A stretch of DNA of 64,000 nucleotides from Adiantum capillus-veneris (lineage: Eukaryota > Streptophyta > Polypodiopsida > Polypodiales > Pteridaceae). How positions within the stretch are numbered: the first letter of the stretch is position 1; every line of letters starts with the position of its first letter. Both the position numbers and the translations under genes were made by a program. Location: assembly GCA_014529385.2 (NCBI GenBank), contig CM043942.1, forward strand, positions 50,484,774 to 50,548,773. Direction: 5' to 3'. A model generated the notes under the pieces. The model was not told the DNA's origin. It did not search any database and saw nothing but the letters and a program-made list of their open reading frames with translations. Below are positions 8,542 through 19,984 of this stretch, one piece after another.

Positions 8542-11500
8542 ATGTCTGACGGTTTCAGTCAGATTGTTACTGAGAAGCTTGAGAAAAATAACTACCCTGC
8601 ATGGAAGTTCAGAATAACAAATTTCCTAAAAGGAAAAGGTTATTGGGACTATGTAGAAGGAGACAATGAAAAGGAACCAGAGATTCCCGAGGCAAATGCT
8701 ACAGCAGAAAAAAGGAAAGCTTTGAGGGACCGGCAACAAGGCCAGAGCAAAGTGATGTATTGGCTTTCTATGAGCATCACAGATGGCATGATGGGCTATC
8801 TACAGGATGCTGAAACCCCCGCCATTGCATGGAAAAACTTAGGCAGAGTGTTCGAGGTGAACACCAAGGCCAGGAAGCTTCAACTAAAGTCGGAGCTAAA
8901 TCAGTTTAAGAGGAACAACCTCTCCATCAATGATTATGCTTTGAAGATCAAGAGTATCATTGAGGCTCTTGGATCTATTAAAGTCTCAGTGGAAGACGAT
9001 GACATTGTCCGTGCATGCTTGGATGGTCTAGGAGATGAGTATGTACATTTTAGGTCTTCCATGAATACAAGAGACGACATCCCCGTGTTCCAAGATTTGA
9101 TTTCTATGCTTATTCTTGAGGAGAAGAACCTTGACACATCTTCTTCTCATGGCAGAAATAATTCTGAACAGGCCTTCTATTCTAACTCCAACAGAGGTAG
9201 AGGTAGAGGTCGTGGTCGAGGCCCAAGGGGTTGCAGGGGCCAATTTCTGGAAGGTCAATCAAATCAAAACAATACAGGTGGCAGGGGAAACCAGTCTCAA
9301 GGCAGGGGGAGTCAAAGAGGTCGTGGTGCAGGATCAAGCAGGCAGCAACATACTCCAGATAGTAGAGAATGTTGGACTTGTGGTGAAAGAGGTCACATGT
9401 CACGTGACTGTCCAAAGGGAAAAGCAAGTAGAAAGAGAGAACAGGGCAACTATGCATCTACTAGTAGAGATGCAGATGACAGCAAAAACGAGCGCATGTT
9501 TGTTATGCAGCATGTAATGAATACAATGACTACAGAGAATTCCACCCAAGATGATGTTTGGTATGTGGATTCAGGTGCCTCTAATCACATGACATCTCGT
9601 GGAGAGTGGTTTAGAGATATGCGCAAACCAGATGTGTCAGGCTATGTGCAGACAGGAGATGACACAGCTCACCCCATTGCTCATGTAGGGGACATACCTC
9701 TAAATACGAAGAGTGGGAAATCAAAGTATTTAGCAGATGTACTTCATGTCCCAAACATTACAAAGAATCTTGTTTCTGTTGGACAAATGGTTGAGCAGGG
9801 TTTGCAGGTTCGCTTCAATCCAAATGGCTGTTATGTAGAATATTTCCAGAATGGCTGTAAGCTGATCACAGAGGGAAAATGTGTGGGCAGAATGTTTACG
9901 CTGAATGTAGACATGCCTGAGGTAAAAGCTGCATTATTTGCACAGGGCACAGGTGTTGTGGCTGATGTTGACATTTGGCACAAACGCATTGGCCATGTCA
10001 ATGAGCAGAGATTGCGTAGCATGCAATCAAAACAGATTGTAAAAGGTTTGCCCAAATTCAAGGTGGATGGTATGCATAAAGTGTGTGCAGCATGCCAGTT
10101 TGGAAAACAGTCAAAGGGCTCATTTCCACATGAGCGCAATGTATGTAAAAAGCCACTTGAGGTGGTGCACACAGATGTTTGGGGTCCAACCGATACTGCA
10201 AGTATACGTGGTTGCAGGTATTATGTCTCTTTCATTGATGACCATACAAGGAAAGTATGGGTCTACTTCATGCGTAACAAAAGTGAAGTGTTTGGTCACT
10301 TTCAAGACTTCAAAGTCATGATTGAGAAGGAGACAGATATGCAAATCAAGACATTGAGGTCAGATGGAGGGGGAGAGTACTTCTCCAATGATTTTTCAGA
10401 TTTTCTGCGAATGCATGGTATACACAGGCAGTTTACATGCAGATATACTCCACAGCAGAATGGGGTCGCAGAAAGGAAAAACAGGCACATTGCAGAGGTT
10501 GCACGTGCATTGATGAATGAGAAGAACATGCCTCATCATTTCTGGGCTGAAGTTGTAAATACAGCTGTGTACATTATGAACAGGACACCTACAGCTACGG
10601 TGCATGATGTAACACCTGAGGAAAAGTTTACAGGTACAAAGCCTGATTTGGCACACTTGAAAGTGTTTGGCTGCATAGCTTACGTGCATGTACCAGATGA
10701 GTTGCGTAGGAAATTGGATCCTAAAGCAGAGAAATGTATTCTTGTGGGATATTCCCTTGAACAAAAGGGGTACAGATGCTACAATCCTACTACACGAGAA
10801 TTACGAGTGAGCAGAGATGTAGTCTTTGATGAGATGAGCAGCTGGTACAGTAATGCACATGGCACTATTGGGGCTGATGTAAAAGATGATGTGGTTGTAC
10901 AAAATGTGAGGCCACAGTCACAAGTTTTGAGTGGACCACAAGAGTCCTCTTCTCGTGGCTCTGTTGAGAAACCATGGAATGGTAGACTACGTACGCAGGT
11001 TACTCCACCAACAGGTACAGGGAATGTATCACAAAAAGGAAAGGAAAAGGTTGATGAACCTCCCTTTATGGCTGATGCATCATCAGGTTTTTCACATGTA
11101 GACATGGATTCAGATGGTTCTGAACAAAGTCTTGATGAGGAATTTGGAATTTCGGCTGTCAGGACACCTGGTGTAAGGAAAGTACAAGAAGATGCTAGAG
11201 GGCAAAGGAGTGACCCAGGACCGCGCAGATCTAATAGAGTCAGAAATCCAGTTCAGAAATTGACTTATGATGGATATCTAGCGCATCACCAAGCCTACAT
11301 GGCTAAGGTGATACAGGATGTGGAGCCCACATGTTTTGAGGATGCAGTTGGAAATGTGCATTGGGATGATGCAATGAATGAAGAGATGGCTGCATTGGAA
11401 GCAAATGACACATGGGAGTTGGTGCCATTGCCAAGTGGCAAGAAAGCTATTGGCTGTAAATGGGTGTATAAAACCAAGCATAAGGCTGATGGTAACATTG

Positions 11501-12890
11501 AGCGTCACAAGGCAAGGCTGGTCGCAAAGGGTTATGCACAGACGTATGGCATAGACTATGAGGAGACCTTTGCTCCAGTGGCAAAGATGACGACAGTGAG
11601 AGCTGTCATAGCAGTGGCTGCATCTAGAGGATGGATTATGCATCAAATGGATGTAAAGAATGCCTTCTTGAATGGTGAGTTGCAAGAGGAAGTGTATATG
11701 GATCAGCCACCTGGTTATGTCGATCCAGGTTACCCAGATTATGTATGCAGACTTCTCAAAGCTTTGTATGGTTTGAAGCAGGGCTCTAGAGCATGGTATG
11801 ACAGGATTGCCAAGTATCTTGTCAGTATTGGTTTTAGGAGAGCTCATGCTGATCATTCACTCTATGTAAGTGAGAGTGATGTGGGGATTGTGGTCATTAC
11901 CATATATGTAGATGACCTTATTATTGTTGGTGACAATGCTATGGAGATTGACCATGTGAAGGGTCTTCTCAAACAGGAGTTTGAAATGAAAGATTTAGGC
12001 GAGTTGCGCTACTTTCTTGGCATTGAGGTGATCAGGACTCCAGAGGGTGTATGGCTATCACAGAGACAGTATGCTTTGGACATGTTGTCAAAGTATGGTA
12101 TGGCTGATTGTAAGCAATTTCTATTCCCTTGGATGTGAATGCAAAGCTGAGTGCAGAGAAGGGTGATGTTGTTGAGGATGTCAACATGTACAGGAAGATT
12201 GTGGGTAGTCTAATCTACTTGACTATCACAAGGCCAGACTTGAGCTACACAGTAGGCTTGGAGAGTCAGTTCATGCAGCTTCCAAGGAAGCCACATTTGG
12301 ATGGAGTACGACGCACACTTAGGTATGTGCAAGGTACTCTTGACTATGCATTGTTCTATGCAGCAGATGCACCATTAGCATTGTATGGGTATACAGATGC
12401 AGATTGGGCAGGTAGCATTGTTGATAGGAGATCTACGAGTGGCTTCATGTTCTCTTTTGGGAGTGCTGCTGTTACTTGGAGCAGCAAAAAGCAACCTACG
12501 GTTGCTTTATCGAGCACAGAGGCCGAGTACAGAGGTGCAGCAGTTGCGGCGTGCGAGGTAGCTTGGCTACGCACATTACTTGAGGACTTGGGAGTGCAGG
12601 TGGACCAGCAGATTTTCATCCATTGTGACAACCTCAACAGCATGCAGTTGGCTAGGAACCCAGTGTTCCATGCCAGGACCAAACACATAGAGGTCCATTA
12701 CCACTACGTTCGAGAGCGAGTGTTGGCGGGCGACATCGACTTGGTCTACGTCAGCACAGAGGAGCAGATAGCGGATATCTTTACCAAGGCCCTCAGAGCT
12801 GAGAAGCTTCGACGTTTCCGGACTATGCTTGGACTCTGCGACATGCAGAGCTCGAGGGGGAGTGTTGAGATGTCAAGCTCTACACCTTGA
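8542..12890 (+). pseudogene. Copia gag-pol polyprotein of element B, split by a 1-nt frameshift
   Basis: Polyprotein in two frames: 8542-12138 (1198 codons to an early stop) and, one base out, about 12117-12890. Start ATG at 8542, followed by a UBN2-type gag. Zinc knuckle CWTCGERGHMSRDC begins at residue 277 after an RG-rich stretch ('RGRGRGRGPRGCRG'). Protease 'WYVDSGASNHM' (D343); integrase D545, D608, E644; RT 'IYVDDL' (D1124, D1125). After the shift come the rest of RT and RNase H, ending 'IADIFTKAL'. The frame break looks like loss of one A in a short A/T run near 12117. The last 28 nt of coding lie inside the 3' LTR. Otherwise all key residues are kept, so the frameshift may be the only coding defect, or it may be an assembly error. 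Confidence 0.92.
12854..12862 (+). other. Polypurine tract of Copia B
   Basis: 'gagggggag' directly before the 3' LTR; it overlaps the end of the coding region. Confidence 0.85.
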
Positions 12891-13184
12891 GTTGGCATCC
12901 ACTACGGGTCTTGGCCGCTTATGGCATTTACTCACTGGCACGTTAGGTGACCGACACGGAGGATCTCTGCCAGTGATTCTACAGCTGGACTACACTTATA
13001 GTGCCAGCCTAGTACGCTTCTAGCGAGTTCACACTTAGTGACCGCATGTACATATGTGCTACTTTTCAGCTTTAGCACTTAGTCATTTTGTACTCTCTTT
13101 TCTGTGAAGAAGAAGAAGAAGCTTTCCATCTCTGTGTGCTTTGTGCTTGTCTTGTGTAGCTCTCTTGCATCCTCATTCTTTACA
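12863..13184 (+). repeat. 3' LTR of Copia B
   Basis: 322 bp, begins TGTTGAGATG and ends CTTTACA, followed by TSD GGAAA. It carries the derived-looking T/A states (caag, gttgg, tatgg, gcacg) opposite CpG or CHG cytosines in the 5' LTR. Confidence 0.94.
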
Positions 13185-13290
13185 GGAAATACCTCAACTC
13201 TATTTGAGCTCATTTTTCACGGGCAAGTTCCTTCAATTTACAACCTCAAAACCTATCAATATAGATTTCACATTTATCCTTCAATGTAAT
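13185..13290 (-). pseudogene. Upstream continuation of the kinase-like pseudogene beyond Copia B
   Basis: Minus-strand coding-like stretch with 'LKELAREK' and 'AQIELRYF'. After removing Copia B and one TSD copy it runs in frame into 'LCLDFLRGEDDVCELI' at 7906 and below. Two in-frame stops are present. It supports B having landed in the same old gene or its leader region. Product unknown. Confidence 0.4.
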
Positions 13291-16179
13291 CAAAACCACA
13301 AAATCAAACATTGTGTATATGTAACCTGGCTTTATTAGTTATTGTCAAAAGCCCTTTTATCAATAACTCAATTATTAAATTACCTAGCTTATGAATTATT
13401 AGGCAACTTAGAAAACAATAGCCTCTTTTTTACCTTGAAACCATATAGTTTACACTTGCATCATGAGAAACCTTCAAGATGCATGAGTATAGGATGTTTA
13501 CAAATCATTTTCCCAGCTTGTGCATACGGTGGAGGCAAGAGGCAAAAAGGGGATGGCTAAAAGAGGGGCATATGAGAGGTTTGGTCAGTCAAGAGAATAT
13601 ATCCAAGTATAAGTGGGAGTTGAGCATTGGACATAGTTTAAAAATTTGACGTGATAGATAAGTGTGGTTAAGGAGGACAGGTTAATGTCCCATTCATGAT
13701 TTGACAACACTAATCCTAATTAATATAGAGAATGCTTAAGAACACAAAATGACAAAAATTGGTCAAGTTCTCAATGTAGCATCAAGTTACATTTTCTGTG
13801 AGCATAGAAATGAGCTCAATATATAGGAGAAGAAGTGGTAGGTTGAGTGACATCATCAATGAGGTGTGAGAGATCATTCAAATTAACCAAAGAGGAGAGT
13901 ACAAGTTGAAAACTCATGTACACCTTTTTGGGGCTGTTTTGGCCTATCTATTGGCTCCATTATGCAGTGGAAAGGTGCTAGAAAGGTCCATGGGTCATGC
14001 ATACATATGTGGGAATCATTTTGGATATGTAATCATGCATGTGGACTAAGGGAGAGTTTACTAGGGGCATAAGTTAGGTTTGCCCCATCATGAAGCTTTA
14101 ATGCATAAAACGCTAATCACGACTAGTGAGCAATGAGGTGGAAGGCCTCATGGTGTGTAAACCACACCCTACCATCCCATAAGGAATTAGACACATTACA
14201 TTGTAAACAATCTGATCTCTCATTTTCAATAGGATCTCAAGAAGGTGTCTCCTCATAAATGTTATACACCTAAAGAATTTTAGTTGGATCAATATACTTG
14301 CTCATCATTAGATTGCGCTAATCATTTTCAACTATTGCAATAGGAATGGAAGAAAAAGATGAATTTTGAAAGAAGAGACCAACTTTACTTCAATGTTTTT
14401 CAACTCTTGGGTCTGTTCTATCTTGCTTGTATTGCTTTGCATTCTCGGGGAGAAAAATGCTACGCGTATAAAATCTTGTCATCATTTGGTTATGCAATCA
14501 AAAAACATTAGAAGCAGATGCTATGTGCACATGCATGCAAAGTAGAATCAAGAAAATGGATAAGTAGGGCATTTAGGCATCTTTGCACATGTAAATTTAT
14601 ATTTTTGATAGCAGGACAAGCCACAAATTTCCTATTATATGGTAGTTTGCAATTGTTGCCCTTCCATCAAACAACTTGCACTTGTCTAAAATCTCAAGCA
14701 ACAGATGTAGCCCTCCTATGCGCATGTGTAAGGCCATCGCTTTCTTAAAATGATGATGATGGTCAAGAAGACCCGCATTTCCTCACACTGCAAGGGTCGT
14801 AGCTATCTATTGTTTTTTTCCCGTCTCTCTCCACCATGATCATCAGCACACCCACAACGTAGAGAAAAACCAGGTTATGTGTGTGCCAGTCCTACGGTGA
14901 TATCATGTGGAAAATGGGGCGCAAAGTAGTGCGAGTGCTACTGGGTAGGCAACTGGAGTCAAAGGAGAGTTGGTAGAAAGGAAGAGAGAGCGAGAGATAT
15001 ATATAGAGGCAATTCTTTTTTTTTTGCATGAGTGCTTAGCGACCCTTTTTTATTAAACTGATAGTCATTGTCTTTGGGATAACGGCTGAGCAAAAGGTTG
15101 GCATGCCCTAATTTTAGCAGGCTACAAACTCACGAGCTCAAACCGCTCTTTGTTGTTGTCAATTTCTTGCCTACCACCACAACGTTTTTGTTTGCATGGG
15201 TGGAATGGGTGGTGGGCTACATGGGTATGTGCCTCCCATGCACATTGTCGGGCTATTGCTGCTATTGTGTTGACGACTATGGAGCTAACAAAAACCACCG
15301 CTGAATAAGGCCCACCCTACTATCACCGTCAAACAATAAAGATGTCCATTGTGGGGTGGTCAAAGAGTGCATTGGTTTGATGCTACTGCAACCTTGGTAA
15401 TGGTTGCCCCTTACCTTACTAGAGCACGATAATACTGGCCCCTTAGTCTATTACTCCATCATGCCTACTCCGCTTCATATGTTGAGTTTGCCGAGTGATG
15501 GGTTTTATCAAGATGCTACACAGGTCCTTCAAATTTTGAGACTTTGTAGTCACTTGGGGTTGTTTCCCATATCCATTAGATCTTTAATGAAACTCATTCA
15601 AAAAAATTCTTGAGGTCTCTTAGGATTGTGTCTACAATGTTAAATTTTCTCCAATTCTTCTTCTATCCATCCTTCTTCTTACATCTCACCATGCCTTCTT
15701 CTTCTACTTCTCTTGGAATTGGTCTCTTGGGAGCCAAGGTAAGGATTAACTAAGCCTCCGTTGATATGAAGAACTTCTTCCTGTACTATACACATCCTCA
15801 ATCTAATGACATATTCTTCTTAATCATATCTAGCCTCATGTCCATCTTACCACTGTTTTAACAAGCTATATCAATATCTATCGAGCGCTAACTGAGGTAT
15901 TAGCAATAATTAGATTTTACTCAATATATAAAATATCATAATTTTTATATCCTATTAGGATAACTTTCACTGATTACAAATTAATGAAGGATTAAACATT
16001 GAGGCATCCAAAGATTTACAAGAAACAGCTAACATGAAAGAGGAATAAAACAAAAATATTTAAATTAACCAAAAAATAATTATGTAAGTGCACTCGGCTC
16101 TAGTGCATAATTGTATCCTTGTTCAAATGCCAATTTTTGGATCTCTTTGATCGATTGTTAACAAGATCGTAGCCTTGTT
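13291..16179. other. Intergenic sequence, no gene recognised
   Basis: About 2.9 kb of AT-rich sequence. All open stretches are short and show no domain motif or sensible codon pattern. No LTR ends, TIRs or RNA genes were found. A purine-rich patch (gagagagcgagag) lies near 14984-14997. Confidence 0.55.
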
Positions 16180-16191
16180 GCTTTGATACCA
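16180..16191 (-). other. Primer-binding-site relic (minus strand)
   Basis: The minus strand reads TGGTATCAAAGC, one base from the Met-tRNA PBS of Copias A and B (TGGTATCAGAGC). It is preceded, with one base between, by an LTR-like end 'TACAACA'. This marks the start of the internal region of an old minus-strand Copia. No gag-pol could be recognised to its left. Confidence 0.6.
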
Positions 16192-16192
16192 C

Positions 16193-16500
16193 TGTTGTAG
16201 TCAAGTGCACAGAGGGCCTGCAAAATACACAAATAGCATGTTGCAGACAATTGAATCAACATATCTGCATACTTGGCAAAATGCACATATGTACAATTGA
16301 GAAATAGTACACGATTTGAGAGAGAGAGAGAGAGAGAAGTAGGAGAGCACATGCAGGCACATCTCCGATAGCGGAGTGCTACACAGGCACGTTGAGAGAG
16401 GAGATGTGAGAAGAGAAAAGAAGGACACAGACATTGGGTGCAATCCCCCCCCCGGTGCAAGAGTGAGCATTTTCCTCTTGCACATATTTACTTACAAATT
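16193..16500 (-). repeat. Putative LTR (3' end) of a decayed minus-strand Copia
   Basis: Lies directly 5' (on the minus strand) of the PBS relic and ends '...TACAACA'. The start of the LTR was not found, so the right boundary is a guess. It includes a (GA)n microsatellite at about 16317-16337 and a C9 run near 16446-16454. Confidence 0.45.
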
Positions 16501-17044
16501 TCTTGAATGCTTAAAATGATTACAAATTGTCTGCCCACACATAAAGTGACCATAGCTCATAAAGAGCACTTTAATAATGAAATATCCATAAACTTGCTAT
16601 CCTTTTGCATAGTCCATAATTCACTTATTCTTTTGCCACCTGCAAGAAATAATTATCTATAAATTTTCATTACATAGCCCACATGCTACTTGACATTTTT
16701 CCACATATGGTGTATATCACTTTTCATCATTTATTGCCACCTTTCATTATAAGGCCACCATGCTTAACTTGTAATTCACTCTCATTTTGATCAATCAAGC
16801 AAGTTTATTTCCTTTTACATTTATATTTTCTCTAATACTTATTGCTAATTGCTATGATGAATCTTTTTATTATGATGAATGCCTCGTTGGTCTATCCACC
16901 GTAAGCATTTTAATTACTTCTAAATTAAACCATATCACATAAGGTGATTTGGAATACTCGATAACAATCTCGTAAGTATTTCATTACCCAACATACTCAA
17001 ATTTTGTGTCAAACAAGTGATAAATGTATTATATCTTATGATTT
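16501..17044. other. AT-rich intergenic sequence
   Basis: No gene or element ends seen; the rest of the LTR above may extend into it. Confidence 0.5.
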
Positions 17045-17330
17045 GCCTTGGTCACAAGTACACAAATTTGCTAATTTAGGCAGTGTACAAGCGTCAACAT
17101 GGTGTCAATTCACCAATTTAAGCAACACCAAATTATTTAGTGCAAATCTACTAGTTTAGGTAATGCTAGTGCAGATTGCCAATTAGATAGTACAACCATA
17201 AATATAGATCCACCGATTTAGATAGCATTAGTGTAGATTCATCATTTTACACAGTACCGCCATAAATGTAGGTTCAATAGTTTAAGTAACGTAAATGTAG
17301 ATCTATCAGTTTTGGCACCTCAAAATAATG
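17045..17330 (-). repeat. Degenerate tandem array, inverted copy
   Basis: Reverse complement of the unit in the 640-945 array: repeated 'gtagattcaccgatttaggtagcactagtgcagat'-like cores diverged by substitution and small indels. The flanking phrase 'gaccaa...aaggc' is shared on the same side of the unit. The two arrays face each other across about 16 kb that contain both Copias and the kinase-like pseudogene. Confidence 0.55.
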
Positions 17331-17796
17331 GCACCTTCCAGTAGACCATGACATTTACAGCAAGGATTATGGAACCAAGCTAAAATCGATCTTTTACTTA
17401 GTCAAATTTTAGCTACAAGATAATTTTGAAAATTTTATAGCTTCGTCCTATTCTCCTCCACGACATTGCAATGATACAAGACCTTCACTCCAACTGCAAT
17501 ACCACTTGAAGAGTGCGCAATGTGTGTGGAGTGCAAGGGAGAAGAAGATCAGACATGAGCACAATGTGGTTGGAGCTCTCGATGAGGATTTGGAATTACT
17601 TTATAACTCCTTATTGTTCTATATGATTAAAAGAATAGATAAGGTTAGTATGGTCAATGTGATGGGTGTCCGGCTAGATGGCGTGAACCTTAACACTTGC
17701 AAATGTTAATTAAGTGCTAGAGGATATGCTAAGAACCTACATTAGCGTGAAACAATTCAATTGGGAAGATTACCTCTCTAGTTTGGAGTTTGTTAA
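17331..17796. other. Intergenic sequence
   Basis: A 67-codon open stretch at 17506-17709 (plus) has no recognisable motif and is not called as a gene. Confidence 0.5.
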
Positions 17797-18107
17797 TATG
17801 ATGCAAAGCATATTACGATTAAGTTTAATCCCTTCATGCTTATGAACGATTTTCAACCTCTATCACCAATTATGGTGGGGTTGGTTAATGATGAGGCATT
17901 TCAACAAGTCAAGGACTTTGTCCATAATCATATGGATATATTGAATATTTCTCGTCGATAAGATAGATACAAGAACTCTGCTAATGTGACATGTCAACAA
18001 GTCACTTTCACAAAAAGTTCAAAAGAAGTATTCTTGCGTGTTCTAAAAACTTTAGAAAGTCGAATGTTGATTATTTGTTTAGTTACCTCTTGTGAGACGT
18101 GCGTCTA
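17797..18107 (+). pseudogene. Possible exon-like or gene fragment of unknown type
   Basis: A plus-strand frame stays open for about 54 codons ('FNPFMLMNDFQPLSPIMVGL'), meets one stop at about 17959-17961, then continues about 48 codons to 18107. Residue usage looks protein-like but I recognise no family. There is no convincing start. It may equally be chance. Confidence 0.22.
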
Positions 18108-18567
18108 ACCTCACTCCTATCTTATTGCAGATTTAGCGAGAACCACGAATAATTGTCAATCCATGGGATGAAGCTGACTCGACTAGTGCATGGAGGCTAC
18201 AAGAGGGTGTCAATCTCTTGGAAAACAACTAACAACTCGCATCTAACTCAAGCTACACTCAAATGACCGAAATCACCAAGAGCCAAACGCTCATCGGCAA
18301 ACAATTCACATCCATTACAGCATCAAATGACATCCAAACGTAATGAAACTTTTAGGACAATTCTATAAGACCTATGCACAAATGCTTATGGTCTCAAATC
18401 CCACTTTCGATGAAGTGCAAAAAACGCGATTATTAACAATAGTGAGATTTTGACCTAGTTGTTTTCGACCCAGAATGCATCTAAATGCTTAACAATAATG
18501 CCCCAATACCCCGCCTATACTTAGTTATTTATTTAAGAGTGTAAATTCCTAGTTATGATGAAATTAG
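18108..18567. other. Unassigned sequence downstream of the F LTR
   Basis: If the PBS-like site at 18569-18587 is real, this would be the leader of a minus-strand element, but no coding region follows. Confidence 0.35.
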
Positions 18568-18568
18568 G

Positions 18569-18587
18569 CCGCGGGTCAGCGACGCCA
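18569..18587 (-). other. PBS-like site downstream of the F LTR
   Basis: The minus strand reads TGGCGTCGCTGACCCGCGG, similar in the first part to the Gypsy PBS of element G (TGGCGCCGCTGTCGGGGA). The position right after an LTR fits, though a PBS normally follows a 5' LTR, whereas this LTR also follows a coding region and a PPT. Confidence 0.35.
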
Positions 18588-18591
18588 AAAG

Positions 18592-18988
18592 CTACGAAAT
18601 ACCGTGAAATGCTTACGCCAATGCGTAGAGCTCTCACCTACGGTTGCAACGCAACAGACGCGACTGCAATGTGACAACCGGGGAGGGAGTAGGAAGTGGG
18701 AGAGTGCAAGAAGTGAGCACCGTTAGCTCACGCTGTGTATTTCTTATCCAAAATCTTATAAAAATATTACAAAAGTTGGCTTTTATACCTTAGCCAAGGT
18801 TTTTGGTGGTCAAAACTAATAATCTAGGAAGCTTGTAGCCCCGGCTCATCAATTACAAAGTTATCTGTGAAGTAGGAGTTACAATATTCTCGATTTATCA
18901 AAATAATAAATGTTTTTACAATGATGAGAGCTCCAAAAAATGTTGTTCGAGCTAGCTTTTAATGTCCGAGTTATCTTGCTGCTAACAT
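18592..18988 (-). repeat. LTR of element F (minus strand)
   Basis: The minus strand begins TGTTAGCAGC immediately after a polypurine tract ('gaggagggggggaa', plus about 18989-19003) and carries a TATA box 'GGTATAAAAGCC' (plus 18779-18790). The 3' edge is set by the PBS-like site and is uncertain. No second copy of this LTR was seen in the window. Confidence 0.5.
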
Positions 18989-18989
18989 T

Positions 18990-19984
18990 CCCCCCCCTCC
19001 TCGCCTGTGTTGTCCCTTGACACAACTTTATGGGCTGAGGTAGTCTTCAGGCTTACGATACTGGCAAAGCGGTCTTTGAGTGCTTGTAAAGCTTTCTCGT
19101 ATCTGAGGCATCACTCTTTTTCTAGGACTTGCAAAAACTTCATGGTGATCTTATTTTTTAGTTCTATGGCAAAGTAGCCGACGAACCTGGATGTCAAGTT
19201 ATTGATTACTGGTCCAAAAATTTTAGTCCGCCATGTAAAAAATCATGTATAGAAGGCTTCTTCAAAGGCGAGTATATTTCTTGACGGCAGGAACATACAC
19301 CTTGCGTAGAAGCCGTAGAGAACCTCCTCTGAAGGTTGTCCGCTCAAATCATAGCAATGACATCCATGGTGCTCCTACCTGCTCCGGCTTATGAAATGCT
19401 TGAATACATGTGCGCAGCATTTTGCAAATTTTATAGAGCATGGCACAGGAGAGGTCCGGTACACTCTTGAAAAATTTTATGACGCCCGTGAGGATTTTCA
19501 CCATGTACTCCTCTGTGCTGACTTGACCCTACTCTGGAGCTCGCAGTTTGGGGTAGTTTAGCTAGGTTGGTCTTTTATTTGTTAGTGCTTCATGTGCTTG
19601 CCAAGTCGTTACTCTTGGTACAGGACAAAAGTAGGGTCTTTTTGAAGGTTTGCAGGTGCTCTTGTGAGCAGAATCAGATACCTCGGATTCTTGTTCAACC
19701 AGCTCTTCCGCCACTTTGGGTGGTCATTTTCTACACCTTCTTGCTGCATCTCTTTAAACAGTCTCTCTTTCACCTGTAGCAGATCTACTTTGATCAAAGG
19801 GATATGGCAGTACTTGTTGATGCCATTGTGCATTTATTTGGTTGGGAGTGAGTTGAGTGACATTGATAGAATGAAGAACTCTCAACTCCCAATCCATAGC
19901 TACTTTCCACTCTACATCTACCTCGTTGATCATCTATTATTTTAATGCCTCCTCTTCAACTTTACATAGATTTACTATTGGCGT
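18990..19984 (-). pseudogene. Element F coiled-coil ORF, C-terminal part
   Basis: Minus-strand coding remnant in several frames: 'EVDVEWKVAMDWELRVLHSI', 'QINAQWHQQVLPYP', 'VKERLFKEMQQEGVENDHPK' and 'STEEYMVKILTGVIKFF'. It continues the ORF at 37780-40191. Removing Gypsy C together with 4 bp of duplicated target rejoins the frame ('EEQQV' to 'PIVNLCKVEEEAL'). It is followed by a polypurine tract and LTR, so the ORF sits in the last position of a retroelement, where an env-like or accessory ORF would be. Function unknown; several stops and frameshifts. Confidence 0.6.

Larger units (their letters stand above)
7907..13184 (+). mobile_element. Copia LTR retrotransposon B, full length with one frameshift
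   Basis: Complete Copia with 322-bp LTRs (7907-8228 and 12863-13184), Met-tRNA PBS, gag-pol and PPT. Perfect 5-bp TSD GGAAA at 7902-7906 and 13185-13189. Its sequence is clearly different from A (different LTR and gag). The LTRs differ at five positions, four of them C/T or G/A changes at CpG or CHG sites, so it is somewhat older than A. It lies only about 1.1 kb from A in the same pseudogene and in the same orientation. A single 1-nt loss near 12117 splits the polyprotein. Confidence 0.95.

Noticed and set aside
15098-15304. A 68-codon plus-strand frame and neighbours at 14518-14748 and 15404-15613
   Set aside because: No recognisable motif, no homologous frame elsewhere in the window, and base composition like the surrounding noncoding DNA.
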